In this document: positions 40,301-52,674 of the stretch, one piece after another
How the letters are laid out: the number at the start of each line of letters is the position of its first letter
Numbering within the stretch: the stretch's first letter is position 1
From: Brachycybe producta
Taxonomy: Eukaryota; Arthropoda; Diplopoda; Playtdesmida; Andrognathidae
NCBI GenBank assembly: GCA_036925085.1
Contig: JAUPFP010000036.1
Span: forward strand, 2,170,001 to 2,234,000
DNA length: 64,000 nt
Direction of reading: 5' to 3'
Program-made: the position numbers and the translations under genes
Notes under the pieces: generated by a model
Seen by the model: only the letters and a program-made list of their open reading frames with translations
Databases searched by the model: none
Told to the model about the DNA's origin: nothing

Positions 40301-43300
40301 CTCAAATGGACGCCGGATTGTACGAATGTCACGCACACAACAAATACACGATAGATCGGCGTACGTTCAAAGCAGATTTTGCCGTCGAAGACTGAAAAAA
40401 GCAATCTAGTGTAGTAGAATTAGTACCGTATACGTGTGAATGTACCAATTCGTATATATTAAATTGTATATGTTATAATATGTAATAAAATTTATATAAT
40501 TAATTTTGAAGCCTATTTCTTGTTGTGGTGACAACATTTTCATCTTCCTGGCAATTGATTTTTCACTAAAGTGGAACGCTTGCCCTACAGAGTCTAGCCA
40601 AGTTAACCTAATACTATTTGTCCTAAAGAGAGACACTTTACCAAAAGAAAGGTGTTGGTCTAAAAATATCTGTCGTATTTTTATAGGTGTGGGACATTTA
40701 CCCTATAGATAATTGCCCTAATCTGGTTTGACCTAAAGAGACACTTTCCTAAATGCTTTTTTTCCCAAAAGAAAAAATATTTGCAACTGCGGTTGATTTG
40801 AATGGGTGTTGGGGAATCGTGCCCTACATATTTCGAAAATTGTGAACGTAATAGAATAGTTGTTAGATAATTAACAATTTTACTTGTAGACCTACGAGAG
40901 GTAGGTCTACAATTAAAATAGTCAATTATTAGCTGGAACGGATTAGTACACGAGCGTATATCTTTTGAAAATGATAAAATACAAACTTATTCCTTATTCC
41001 AAAATTATTCCTTAAAATTTAACTTTGTATTAAAATTTTTTTTTTTAAAAAAAATTGTCAATTAAACTTAAATCTATTGCTAATATTTGTTGTGAGCCTA
41101 AATTGCATTAACACAAAAAATAGGATAACAAAACATCAGATAACACGAAAAATCGGATAAACCGAAACATATTTTCGGTCCGATCTCTAAGAATAGCTTA
41201 AAATTTTTTTCTTTTAACACGAAAAAATATATTTCGGTTCCCTTCCATTTCGTGTTAAACAGTTTCAACATTACGTATATTTTCTTTATACACTAACTCC
41301 TCCTCTCGATAAAAAAATCTCATGTTAATTAAGCAGACTTACCGACGATTATTGTTAACAATTTCCATGTAATCGCTGGACCTCGCATAAAAACCGTCCG
41401 GCGTTAAAGCACCCCAGAAATTAGACCAAACTTTAAACGGACGAAGCAACATCGGAGATAGGACAGATCTTGTTTTTTTTTTTTCAAAAAAATCAATACA
41501 TAAATGAATTTCCCGTCATTTGCTTTTATATAATAAATAATATACCTATTCTGTTCAATGAGCAATTTCAACGTTTTAGGATTCGTCAACATCACATCCG
41601 AATCAACAGAGAAATAATGATCGCATTTACGCTTGAAACATTCTTCGCTATAAAACAAAATGTACAATAATTATTGAAAACATCCGCCATTTTGGTTTAT
41701 CGCAAAAGAATTTACAGTCCACGGTTGCGTCCGTGCCATTCTTTTATGTTCTCTTCGGGAACCGTTTGAGAGACGCTGTTGTATTTGCTTTCATGGTTCT
41801 CGAGGAACTTTGCCACGTCCTCTTCATGATCTTCGACTCTGTTGTGAATGTAAAGATCGATTCTGTCCTTTGGATAAGAAAGATCTGCGATCCTCTCGAA
41901 GAAATCTTCCATGAACGGAGTCGGTTTCTCGATAAATAGCCCCATCGTCACTGTTGGATATTCGCTTGCCTAAATCGTAATAAACGATAAAAGTCGGTGT
42001 TAAAATCGAACAAAATCCACTTTCGTTGGTTTTTTGTTTAACAGCGAATTCGTACTTTAAACTGTTCGAGATCGATCTTATCTTCGGCACATTGCAAACA
42101 ACCGTCTGCAGGAGCCCAAGATTTTGCCAAATAATTTCCAATAGAATTCAATGAAACCTATTTTATATGCAGATGTTTACGATTAAATTTGTTCTTCTTT
42201 AACAAAAACAAACAAACAAAGGAACCTTATTTGGTCCGTTTCCGTGGACAACGACGGGAGTTGTACCGTAAGCTGTATTATAGAGAAATGCATCGTCATC
42301 TTTGAAACGAAGCTCGACGTCACCTTTAATTAGTTAACGAGAAAATTGTTTAAGGTTTACGATACATAAAAAGCAATTTTATAAAAGAAACCTTGAATTT
42401 TCAAAAAATTAATTAATTGAACTCTGGTTATTTAATATTTCATAAGCAATATTAAAAGAGAAATTTAAGCGTTTTTTTGTGTATAAATTAGAAGAGTAAA
42501 TGTATCAAGAGAATCATGATGATTTTTTATTTTTTATATCTTTCAAATTTATTTTTTAATAGCAATATCAAATTTTCCTTTTTCACTTCAAAGTTAGGTT
42601 AAAAATAGGAAACTAAAAACTTGGCCACTTTCAAACTGCCATAAAAAAAGTTGATTTTTAAAAACATCCTGTGACATTAGTACACCATGCAGACATTTAT
42701 TTACTTTTCTAGTTTAAAATAATAATAAAATAACGTCACACACTGTCGCCCTTAAAATGACATGAAAGTGACGAAAAATTCAATTCCGAATGAAAAAAAT
42801 AACCTACCCACAGCTCCATTAAGATTCTGAAAGATATCGGCTTTGTGATCCAATTTGATGTTCAGTTTCTTACGTACATCTTCGTCCAAATAGATTTTTG
42901 TGTAAAACAGTTGATCGTCGTCAGAATTCGCAATTTCAGAACTCGTTATCATTGAATATATTTCAGGTGCATAGCCAATGAAGCCTTTTGAAACATACAA
43001 TTCGATAAAATAATTAAAAATTACAAAGATTTAGAAATAATGTCTTCATAGATACAAAAGACAAAAAACACAAGAGACTCTCATCATGCTGTTAGTCTTC
43101 CAAGGATGCGTTAAAATACATGCCTAAGAAAAAAAAAAGTGTTAAGCGGCTTGTTAACTTACCTGTAAATGAAACAGGAAGTTCTAAGACAGACACACAG
43201 ACACATAACACCAGAGAATAGCCGCATGCGAAACCAATTGACCAAAACCATTCGAAGGTAATATATGTACAGAAATTCAAATTAGATACGATTCCAATTG

Positions 43301-46300
43301 AGAATCTTCTCTCAGAAAACCTCAAAATAATTGAGGAAATTATTAATTCAAAAGAAGTTACTTTTTTTCTTAAAAAAACAGACAACCAGTAACTTTTGTT
43401 TTAAAGTAACTGGCAAGTTGTAACTGACTGGTAGTAACTTTTATCTAGACCCTAACTGATAGCCAGAAACTTGAACTCTCGAAACCTTAAACCATTTACT
43501 TCGGCTACTTTCATCCTTAAGTAAGTCGGCAACTAGTAACTTCAGCTACTGCAGTACCTACCAATTTGTAACTTGAATCACTTTTGCTCCAAAAGTAACT
43601 GACAGAAAGTAACATATCTGAAAACTATTAAGTCAGAAACTAGAAACACCAAATTTTAAACCATTTACTTCAGTTATTTTCACTCCAAAGTAACTGACAA
43701 CTAACAACTTGAGTTACTTTCACTCCAAAGTAACCGCAAAACTTGTAACTTGTTACTTTTGTACCAATGTAACTGACAGCAAGTAACATTTCCCGAAAAC
43801 TAACTGATGACCAAGAACTTGAACTTTTACTTTAGTTATTTTCCCTTGAAAGTAACTGGCAACTAGTATTTTGAGTTACTTTCCCAGTTTCACTAAAAAG
43901 TTACTGTCAACTAGCAACTTGAGTTGCTTTCACTTCAAAGTAACTGGCAACTTCTAAAAAGTTACTTTCACTTCACAGTAACTGGTTATAAAAATAAATT
44001 TGACTCCCATACGATAATTATCAATTAGTAACAAGTAACGTTTCAATCAATGTTAGTAGAATTTTTTTTCCCCAATTAATTATGAAAGTGCAATAAAAAA
44101 AAAGATTTATTTAGAAAGAATGAAAAACTGACCTCCGGAGTTAAGAAATCGTTTTCCCTTTTCTACTTTCGGATACGTGTCCTATAAATTAACGAGAAAA
44201 TATTATTTTAAGTGATCAAACCGTAACCCAGTTCAATACCCACGGTTAATTTCGCATCGGGCCAACAGAATCCTTCAGCCGAGAAAAGAATCTTCGATTT
44301 ACTTTGATCGAACTTCTTTACTATTCTTTCGGCTCCGGCCAACAGAATCACATCATAACTGCTTTTTTTAAAATCAGATCATCAATTTGAATTAAATTAC
44401 AACAATTAAAAACATTAAAACGAAGAAAGAAAAGAAGAAAAAAAACATTTCGTAACCATTTCACGGAAGAAAAACTTGCCTGTCTAGAAAAAGAATTATC
44501 TTCTCTTTAGAATCCTTCAGATTTTCCAGTTCTTTCTTAAGAAGATTCACTTTGTGTCCTCCACCAGCGAACCATTTAACATTTCCTCCTTCCCACTTTT
44601 CATTCATTCCAAGCACCTTTTTTCATGAAAATCAGACAACAAAAAACACATCCATCAGTTGTCTACAAAAAAAGTACTAACTCAGTTTTCTCTTTTCATT
44701 TCTGTTGTTTTCAATAATTCCAGGCTGTGTGTGATTTACAATTTTTCATTTTAAAAAAAGTCTGTTCATAGAAATATGAACAAACACAATGAAAACTCAT
44801 AAATTTCCATTCTTTATTATAAATTTCTGTCTGTATTTTTCATTTTGTCATTTTTCTTTTACCTTGTGACCCACTTTTTTTTTTTCATTCTTCAAAAAGA
44901 ATTTAAATTATAATAAACTTCTCTCTTACCTGTTAGTATTTTTTTTATCTCTCTTAAAAGTTCTTTGTTGTTAACATTGTTTTGTTAAATTAAAAAAAAA
45001 TGCTAATTTTTAATTAGTTAACTAATTAGTTATTACCTTAACATTTAAGTTATAAACTTTTGCAGATCTCATAAATCTCTTGAATCCATCTGTTTCATTT
45101 GTTGCAACCGTAATAATTAAGAGATTGTCATCTGAATAAAAAAACAAAACAAAAATTAAAATCTCTCATTAGTAAAACTAATTATTAATGTAACACAAAC
45201 ACGCAGTGTAATAGATATTTACATAAAAACATATCAAAATATATTAATAAAACACAATTTGTAAATTTATGCGTGATTATAATAGATATAAAAAAAAATT
45301 ACGCAATGGCTTTTGCAGCACAGTTCATTTGTCGACTTCGCAAGTTCACATTCAAGTTGCCATCAGCTGAGCAATTTACAAGATTGTCAGTTGATTAACA
45401 GACCTAAACTTAACCTTAATGCAGAACCTACATCAGGTAACCTTTTACAAAGTGCTCAAAGTTTTGTTTATGTACAATTAATGTGTTTTTAATAATGTGT
45501 TTTGTTTTAAAAAAAAGCAAAACAGTAACTTTAGGTTTATTTTTTAGAAGTAACTTTACCCTTTCAAAAAGTTACTTTTAAAAGAAAGAATTGGGATAAC
45601 TGTTGAGTTACTTTTCAAAATAACTGCAGTTAATTTTGTTCAGGGTTGAGGGTTTTAGTTGGCTTACGACTGGCTCAGGATTGTTGACTCAAATGTTCAA
45701 TTACTTATGAAATTACTCTTAAATCCTTGCCACATTGATCACTACTTTTTAGTGACTGAATTAGACTGCAAAATGAAGTCGGTGTGTGGAAAGGGTCCGG
45801 CGTCTTTCCTTAGACGCAACATTGCAACCACAGACTTACTATACATGCAGGTGGTCGTTTTCGACTTCATAAGCCGCTCGTGTGCAAAGAAACAGCGTCT
45901 AATTTCCATTGCAATGCATTGCAACCACAGCTCAGCCACTTGTGACAACATTTTGCAGTCGAACACGACCATTAAAAAGTGGTTCGTGTGCCCAAGGCTC
46001 TTAGTGTTTTGTAATAATTAAAAAAAGCAACTTTATGATTACTCTTTAAAAGTAACTTTTGATTACTCTTTGAAAAGTAACTTTTGATTACTCTTTGAAA
46101 AGTTACTTTTTAAATGAAAGATTACTTTGGAGTTTACTGTTAATTGATTCAGCGTTGGAGTTCGTTTTGGAAGTAACTGGGATTACTATTGGACTCTTGT
46201 GTTCAGTTACTTATGAACTTAATCTTTAAGTGTTTTGTAAAGTAACTGTAGGTCTTTCTTTAGAAGTAACGGGTATTATTGTTAAGTTACTTTTGGAAGA

Positions 46301-48938
46301 AACTTGGATTATTGTTGACTCACTGTTAAGTTACTTTTTTTAAGGATTCTTTTGAGTTACTTCCTGATATATTATTATTGTTTCTTTATCTTTTGTTGAA
46401 GTAATTAACATTTAATTACTTTGATAAGAATAGGTGCTACTCTCTGAAACTATGGTACTGTCATTTTAAAAAAGAAGTAACTTTTATTTGTTTTGTAACT
46501 ATAGTTACTTGAATTTTTATTTTATATATAAGGGTTTTAAATATTTCAATTAACTTTATCAGAAATTTAACTTTGAAAAAAAAAAAAAAACCTGTCCCAG
46601 TCAGTTACTTCAGTTAACTTCTAAACTTGTTAACTTTCAACCAAATCAACCTGACAAATGTGACATTTTTCCACTTGTGTAAAGTATTCGTGTGTATGTT
46701 GTGTACGTGACACGTATCATAGGAAGTGATAGATGTATGACCTGACACAAACGTGAAGGAGGTCATGCATCATTGAATGTTTTCAGTGTATGTTAACTCA
46801 TCGTGAAAAAGAAGGAACCAGGATCCGCTAGAATGAGTCAAATGAATGTTCTAAATTGCTTATAATAATAATAATTAGTTTTATATATATATATTTGTCT
46901 GTCTGTCTGTCCGGCCTTTTTTTTATCTCCTTCCTTATACAGTACACAAAATAACTCGACCTCAACCTCTCTCTCTCTCTTCAGCAGTTTTTTATTGACT
47001 GAAACCTAGATATTTTTTGTTTTGTTTATTGCAATGTCTGTGATTTTGCATTTGAATGTGGGATGTGTGGCCCCAGTGTGAACTGACCTCTTATTCCATA
47101 CAAATGACCCAGAAGCTGTAGGTGTACAATTACGTGTTCATGTTACGTTTGACCAGAAGGGAGAGAGAAAAAAAAAAAACCTCCCAAAACCTAAAAGGCC
47201 TGTTTTTTTTTTTAAAGCGAAATGGTTCAATAGTTGCTCTCATAAGCGCATCTGATAAAGAGCCACATATTTAAATGAGAGGGCAAACAAAATCCATTGT
47301 AGGCCAAGGGCCACCTTCAGGCATAATTTAATTTGGAACTTCCCGATATCGTTTTTTTTTTAAAAATAAAATATTACTTGTAATGTCAAGGTTGGAAAAA
47401 CCAAAAAGAAAAAAAAAGCTAATTCAGTTTAGATCCGTTTCTCATAAGTGAACCTGGTTAGAGAGTATAGTTATAGTAGTGACCATGCATGTAATGCTAT
47501 CTTTATAGCCTCTAACCAGATTTTATGTGTGAAAAATGTATTTATAATTTTTACTTTACTTATTATGGGTAAGTAAGATAGGGGTTTTATAGCAATAGGT
47601 TTCTCTACCCGTGGCTTAAGTTTTATTTCTTTATTCACCGATTTATTCATCAGTGTGACGTCACACCATTTATACCGTCATTTATATAGCCGTGACGTCA
47701 CACCACTTGGTAGATCGATGAATATCAGAATGGCTGATAATTATTTTTAAAAACATTAAAAAATTAACACAGACTACACACGATCAATTCTGTTTTGTCT
47801 ATTCTTTGAATTTCTTTTGAAATTTTACGTGGGTTGCGCCTATTTTTTTTTTTTTAAAACTAATTTCTCATTTTATCCATCATTGCAAAGCATTACAATT
47901 TTTTTAAAAAAAATGTACATTTCCACGCCCAGGATTGACAGGCCAAAAATTGATCGTGTGTATCCGACCTTAAGGTAGGCACAGACGATCAATTTTACCT
48001 TGTCCATTCTTTGATCTTCTGTTCAAATTTTATGTCGACAGCGCCTATTTCTTTCTTTTTTTTTTTTTAACTAATTGCTCATTTTACCATCATTATAAAG
48101 CAATTACTATTTCAACAACATTCCACGCCCAGGATTGACAACGTAAAATTGATCATATGTACCCAGCTTTACACTCTGAGCCACCAGTTGAGAATTACTT
48201 GCCATAAAAATCTGATTCCTTCTCTTCGCTTTTTTTTTCATTTGAAATACAAACATAAACAACGATAAAAACAGTACATCTGAACAAATTCTAGAACTTT
48301 CTAAGAACCAAATTTTTTTTAAAAAAAAGCTCACCGATTAATCATTCCGTTGCATCGACTATCGAACTATGACGTCAGAGTCGATTGCAACGGATGAGTT
48401 TATTTTTTAAAAAAACGTGCCATTTCATCATATAAACTCATATCATCCCCACCTCCCAATATGATCTGTAATAAAAAATAAAAAATCTCGTTGCCTAGCA
48501 ACGGCCAAGGGACGAATGAACTCTTGCTAGAGACACGTGGACTGCCGCTCCTCCAGCGGTCACCAGCGAACAGAGGATAATGACGTCATACAACGTGAGG
48601 ACATAGAAGTGGGTGGTTTAATACGGAAGGCGAGGGAGGAAAAAAACGGGGTTTTACGCGCACGTGGTTGTCAATTTTGATTGACTGCACTGCATCTTTT
48701 TTTTGTTGATGATGATGAACAATTGATGAAACCATTGAAATATTAATAATAAATATATATGTATTTAAATCTGCTTACTTTTTGCGTTTGAGGTTTCCTT
48801 TGAGTTTACAAGTGAAGTTTCGAGAATAAGAAGAAATGTAATCAGAGCTAAAGAAAGCCATACAAGGCCATGGATTAGTTGTAGAAATCCTTCACCACCT
48901 CCTCTTCTGCTTCTCCTTGATGCCATAGTTGATAGCAT
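37357..48938 (-). CDS. PLOD: Procollagen-lysine 2-oxoglutarate 5-dioxygenase (lysyl hydroxylase)
   Basis: An Fe(II)/2-oxoglutarate enzyme of the endoplasmic reticulum that hydroxylates collagen lysines; family members may also glycosylate hydroxylysine. Eighteen exons on the minus strand: 48938-48779, 45131-45037, 44616-44480, 44358-44244, 44181-44133, 42984-42808, 42323-42226, 42157-42056, 41969-41716, 41647-41546, 41468-41343, 38890-38752, 38631-38518, 38445-38377, 38309-38205, 38129-37983, 37734-37606, 37512-37357. Together they give 757 residues in perfect phase. The N-terminus is charged, then hydrophobic ([14 protein letters not shown]). The glycosyltransferase-like part shows [23 protein letters not shown] and HGNGPNK; the middle [11 protein letters not shown] and VWSNFWGAL; the dioxygenase [21 protein letters not shown] (iron-binding H and D) and [18 protein letters not shown] (iron H, 2-oxoglutarate R), ending FVDP. 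Exon 3 uses a GC donor (GCAAGT at 44479). One gene here; orthology to a specific vertebrate PLOD1-3 is not assigned. Confidence 0.97.
39638..40395 (+). CDS. oig-4: Secreted one-immunoglobulin-domain protein, oig-4 type, nested in PLOD intron 11
   Basis: Exons 39638-39829, 39916-40065, 40240-40395; GT-AG, in phase, 165 residues. A signal peptide ([17 protein letters not shown]) and a short basic tract ([10 protein letters not shown]) precede a single Ig domain: [20 protein letters not shown] holds the first cysteine, IIWFKDG the core tryptophan, and [20 protein letters not shown] the second cysteine. The order and wording match the OIG-4 family of small neuronal/synaptic Ig proteins known from C. 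elegans and Drosophila, where OIG-4 helps organise acetylcholine receptor clusters at the neuromuscular junction. No membrane anchor or GPI signal is seen at the C-terminus. The gene lies wholly inside PLOD intron 11 (38891-41342) on the other strand. A poly(A) signal follows. Function here is inferred from the family. Confidence 0.88.
40484..40489 (+). terminator. Poly(A) signal of the oig-4 gene (putative)
   Basis: AATAAA 89 bases after the oig-4 stop, within an AT-rich 3' UTR-like stretch. Confidence 0.6.
41090..41285. repeat. AACACGAAA/TTTCGTGTTAA repeat, PLOD intron 11
   Basis: AACACGAAAAATCGGATAA, TATTTTCGGT and CATTTCGTGTTAAACAG motifs recall 22170-22500. Probably a decayed transposon of that family. 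Confidence 0.5.
42440..42750. mobile_element. Family B-like degenerate copy in PLOD intron 6
   Basis: ATATCTTTCAAATTTATTTTTTAATAG, then GGCCACTTTCAAACTGCCATAAAAA, and ACTTTTCTAGTTTAAAATAA. A worn copy of the same palindrome. Confidence 0.45.
43385..44040. repeat. Degenerate AGTAACTG(G)CAACT array in PLOD intron 5
   Basis: More than twenty AGTAACT, GTTACT and CAACTTG motifs at irregular 15-40 base spacing fill the intron. A second array of the same flavour is at 45520-46640. Confidence 0.75.
45520..46640. repeat. Degenerate AAAGTAACTTTTGATTACTC array in PLOD intron 1
   Basis: Repeated AAAGTAACTTTTGATTACT (46030-46110 nearly perfect) and AGTTACTTTT motifs, interrupted at about 45760-45965 by a different inverted element. 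The 120-codon plus-strand frame at 45659-46021 is made of repeat and palindrome and is not called a gene. Confidence 0.7.
45761..45965. mobile_element. Small inverted-repeat element
   Basis: GACTGCAAAATG at 45764 pairs with CATTTTGCAGTC at 45949-45960; interior GTTGCAAT and ATTGCAAC motifs also pair. About 200 bases and more GC-rich than its surroundings. Likely a MITE inserted in the AGTAAC array. Confidence 0.5.
47769..48175. repeat. Two tandem copies of a roughly 200-base inverted element
   Basis: 47769-47970 and 47975-48175 share (A/G)CGATCAATTnTnnnTTGTC(T/C)ATTCTTTGA, then CCACGCCCAGGATTGACA. Each half has inverted ends, ACGATCAATTTTAC against GTAAAATTGATCATATG. In PLOD intron 1. A fragment of family C (GAGCCACCAGTTGAGAATT) follows at 48178. 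Confidence 0.7.
48347..48393. repeat. Hairpin with a central TGACGTCA
   Basis: CCGTTGCATCGACT and AGTCGATTGCAACGG form arms around a palindromic CRE-like TGACGTCA at 48370. In PLOD intron 1, about 400 bases from exon 1. Confidence 0.6.
48490..48502. promoter_or_regulatory. X-box (RFX-binding) like site in PLOD intron 1
   Basis: GTTGCCTAGCAAC, a perfect inverted repeat fitting the X-box pattern, 276 bases downstream of the PLOD exon 1 donor. Motif match only. Confidence 0.4.
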
Positions 48939-50519
48939 TTAAAAAAAACAACCTACAACTGTTTCTTTATATACGTCTTTGCTTCACAATATCAGTTCAG
49001 CAACTGAGAGAAAAATATAAAATCAAAATGATAAAATTATTTTAAATTTATAGATAATGATGTTTAAACTCACCTTCTAACCTATAAAAACCAGTCAAAA
49101 GGACAAGATGAAAATGTCCATTACAATTTTGCACCAGACAGACAGCAGATTTTTAAATTGAAAAAATAGGGGGCGGGAACAAATTGTCAATCAACGTAAC
49201 GTTAAAAAAAATAATATAATTGAGACAAGCGTATGTTTAGTATAGCAAATTTTTGAAGCATATGGGAGTGACCTATTATGTCCGTCATACGCCATGAAGC
49301 GCTTTAGGAAATATGACATGTTAGTGCACACGTTTCATCTGCTAAAACAAGAGCTTCTGAAATTATACGTCATGACATTTTTTTTCGTGAAGGCCATTAA
49401 GTCGTTTATGATTGGCTAATAGATTTAGACGTCATAATAAGGGCGTATGTTGACTGAAGAAAAAAATCTGTCAGATTTCCGTAGATTATCATGGTTTTAT
49501 TTTAATTTACCCAGCAGATATATATTTTTTCTAGTTTTGTTTCATGATGTGGACAAATTTTTGGTGCATTGACCTTTTTTTTCTTTCTAAATTGTTAATT
49601 TTTTTTAGCGTATCCTGGCCAGAAGTTGAAATTGTACAAAATTATGTTTTTGTAAATATTTTTGTTGTAAACATGCGTGCGTGCAATAGTGCATATATAG
49701 CTGAATTTTTATTTGCATTTATGTTTTTATCTACGCTTCTTTACGCTATATTAAAGCCTTTAAAAACTAATAAAAGTCCGCAACAAACCCTAAAGTTAAT
49801 TATTTTTTTAGTATACGCTTTAATGCTTGCACAGAAAATTTTTTTTAATTAAAAAGCGTGTTTAAATTATTATTTTTTAATTTTTTGAAAGAAATCTTAT
49901 TTTATAGAATTAATTTATAAACTTTTTTTTAATCAAAAATTGTTTTTTTTGTGTGTGCACATTTAATTAGTGTTTATTAAGCTCAATAGATGACACCACA
50001 ATAAGTACTTCTTTTTTTTTTAAATAACCCGGATGTCAAGATTAACTGTAGTCTAGGCTGCATTCATGTTGAATGCTTCAAGCAAGGTATATAAGTTTTT
50101 TGAAGCACACTTTGTAAAATCACAACGAATACAGGGGGTGAACTAATAAGGTGTTGTGTTGTATACAGATTCGAATGTGAGAAACGCCATATTTGTTCGA
50201 CCGTTTGGCAGCTAATTATACCCTCAAGCAACAAACGTCATTTTATATCTTATTGTCGACAATATCATAATACATGGTGTTTGAAAGAATGATGCATATT
50301 TTTTAATTTGCGTCGAAAATTCTGAATTGAGGTGTTTTATTTGAACACATCTGAAAAAACGTGCATAAAATGAATGACAAAAAAGTATGCATTCATAAAA
50401 TAATAACATAAAATAGTAAAAGATTAAACGTAATAAAATAATAAATAACATAATTTTCTATGTATTCTCAATAGAGGGCGACACATTCTCCTAAGACATT
50501 TCTATCAAAAAAGGCGTGT
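48939..50519. other. Intergenic, upstream of PLOD
   Basis: AT-rich. A plus-strand frame at 49544-49852 encodes a hydrophobic, phenylalanine-rich peptide that I take for chance in AT-rich DNA. 49330-49450 has CGTCAT motifs. No gene called. Confidence 0.45.
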
Positions 50520-50760
50520 TTTTCGAAGATGACGCGAGACTAGCTACGAATTGAGCATGCGCATTAAAATCTCCTATGTTTTCTTATGGGGTCTACGGGG
50601 TTTACAGTTGTTAGGCCACGGAAACCGCACCCTCTGTCCAAGCCAAGCTGGCTGCCATCAAAAAATATTTTTCTGGGTTTATTTTAAACGAATTTTGCTG
50701 GTCCTTGGTGGATTTTATGCGTTCCTGAACAAATTTATACCGCAAGGATTATTTTATAAA
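50520..50760 (+). promoter_or_regulatory. Candidate GNB1 promoter and 5' UTR exon
   Basis: An NRF-1-like GAGCATGCGCATT at 50553, locally higher CpG, and a stretch ending TTATTTTATAAA before a strong donor GTAAGT at 50761. The first coding exon of GNB1 has an acceptor TTAATTATTTAG just before its ATG at 55818, so at least one upstream 5' UTR exon must exist. This spot is the best candidate I see but is not proven. Confidence 0.3.
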
Positions 50761-52674
50761 GTAAGTGGTGGTGGTTTGTGTGTGTGCGGATGTGCTTCTT
50801 GTCTGTTCGTTCGCGTATTGGAAATTCGAGCGACGCTGGTCAATTTTTACATGGTAAATATATATTGGGATGAAAAGGGGGGGAGAGAGAGAGAGAGAGT
50901 GAAAGAGAGATTTTTCTCTTGCGCCTGCGAAAGGAAGAAACGAACGAACGAATGACTGAAAATGAGGGTGGAGAGGAGGGGGAAGCGGGTGGATGAGGAG
51001 ATTGATGAAAAGATGGGTGTTGGATTGGAGGAGTGGGAGAGAGTGGAGGGGTGGGATTGGGTGAAAGAAGAGGCGGAAGGGCCAATGGGGTGGTGATTTG
51101 TAAAAAAAAAAAAAGGAATTAAAGGGAGGTGGGGGTGAATAGGAAGAGGTGAAACGAACATAACGAAGCGGCGAGCGGCGCAGGAACACATGAATTTAGG
51201 GGTTCGTTTTGTTGTTTTCAATGCTTTTTTTTTTCTTCCCTTTATATGCATTTATTACATTTTTGCTACCCAATAGATAAGCCTATTTGTCAGCTTTTTT
51301 TTAGGGTAAGTGGGGGGGGAGGAGGCTTTTTTTTCTCCTAATCTTATCTGTTGATTGCATTTTATAATATTTTTGATCAAATTCACTTCCCCAATTTGTA
51401 TGAAATTAAACCTATTTTATATTAAAAAAAAAAAATAAAAATGCAATAATATTGTATTTTAATATAAATTGCATCTTGCTTATTTATGCTTTTTTTTAGT
51501 TGCATAGATGAATGACATTTTTAGATATTTTTTTAAAGGAAATTTTTCAGTTTTTCTGTTAGAAATATTTAGTTTTTTTTGTTGTTTTTTTTTCTCTCTT
51601 GATATATCGTCATCATGATCATGATGGCGGCGGCGGTGGCGGCTTTTACTACAGTTGTGCTGTCGAATGACTGAAAACGATGTTGGGGGTATATTGCTTT
51701 TTTAAAAAAAAAAAAATCTTATCCGACCGTCATTGCCCTATTCGAAGCTTCTTTTGCATGCATGCAAAACGCGTTCGTTATCGGTCATTTTTTTTTTTGT
51801 TCGGTCGCTTCATATTGGCCGTCATTTTTATTTCGAAGAAAAGGTTTGATTTGGCGGCGCTTGAGTTGACAAACCAACCGGCGATTTACGGGAGGGTTTT
51901 TTTTTGTCTCTCTTCCCATCTCTCCGTAGATGATTTTATATTGAAAGCTCATATAAAATGTAGCCTCATCCTTCCCATTATATACCGGTTAAATTTTATA
52001 TAGAACGAAAGAGGCTAGTTTTTTTTATTTTTATGATCGCTTCCGTTTTTTGTCTGCATGTTTTGATTATTTTTTTTTTTTTCATTTTCCCCGAAAGATG
52101 TCATTTTTTTTACAACGATATTTTCGGTGGGTTGTTTTTTTCGTTCTTAAAATATGTCTTATTTTGTAACATGACTAGAGTAGGTTTTTTTTTTCTCTCT
52201 TCTTGTTTACCGGCGAAACTGTCGCCGCCATCTTTTTTTTTCTTTTCAATAGAAAAAGGACGGCCTTGTTTTATTATGAATATTTTTTTTATATATTTTG
52301 TTTTGCTTTTTTTTTTTTTTTGAAGGTTCCTATTAAATTTGATGATCGAAGTTATTGACCATAAATTTTGACACATTCATGAAAAAGGGGCGTGGCTAGA
52401 TGGATTTGGGGAGGGGCTGAGCTAGGAAGTAGATTTCTAGGAGTCAAGATGAAGGCCCAAATTCAAGAGGATAATTTACCACTTGAACCTTATGAGCAAA
52501 AAGGAATTTCAATACAGAAAAAACCATAATCGGTGGCACTGACCGGAAAAGGGGGTGGGGGTGGTTTTGTCTTATATTTGAACCCTGTTTAGAGGTTTCA
52601 AGGTAAAGTTCAACGAGCGAAGTTACATTTTTTTATTTTAACTGCAAAATTTGTTAGAAATTTGTAAATTGATA

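Noticed and set aside
45659-46021. 120-codon plus-strand frame in PLOD intron 1
   Set aside because: Its ends lie in the AGTAAC array and its middle in a palindromic element; no family resemblance.
49544-49852. 102-codon hydrophobic plus-strand frame
   Set aside because: Phenylalanine- and isoleucine-rich composition expected of AT-rich DNA; no conserved motif or clear splice context.
50749-51251. Long proline/serine-rich minus-strand frames
   Set aside because: They arise from purine-rich low-complexity DNA, with several overlapping frames giving the same kind of peptide.
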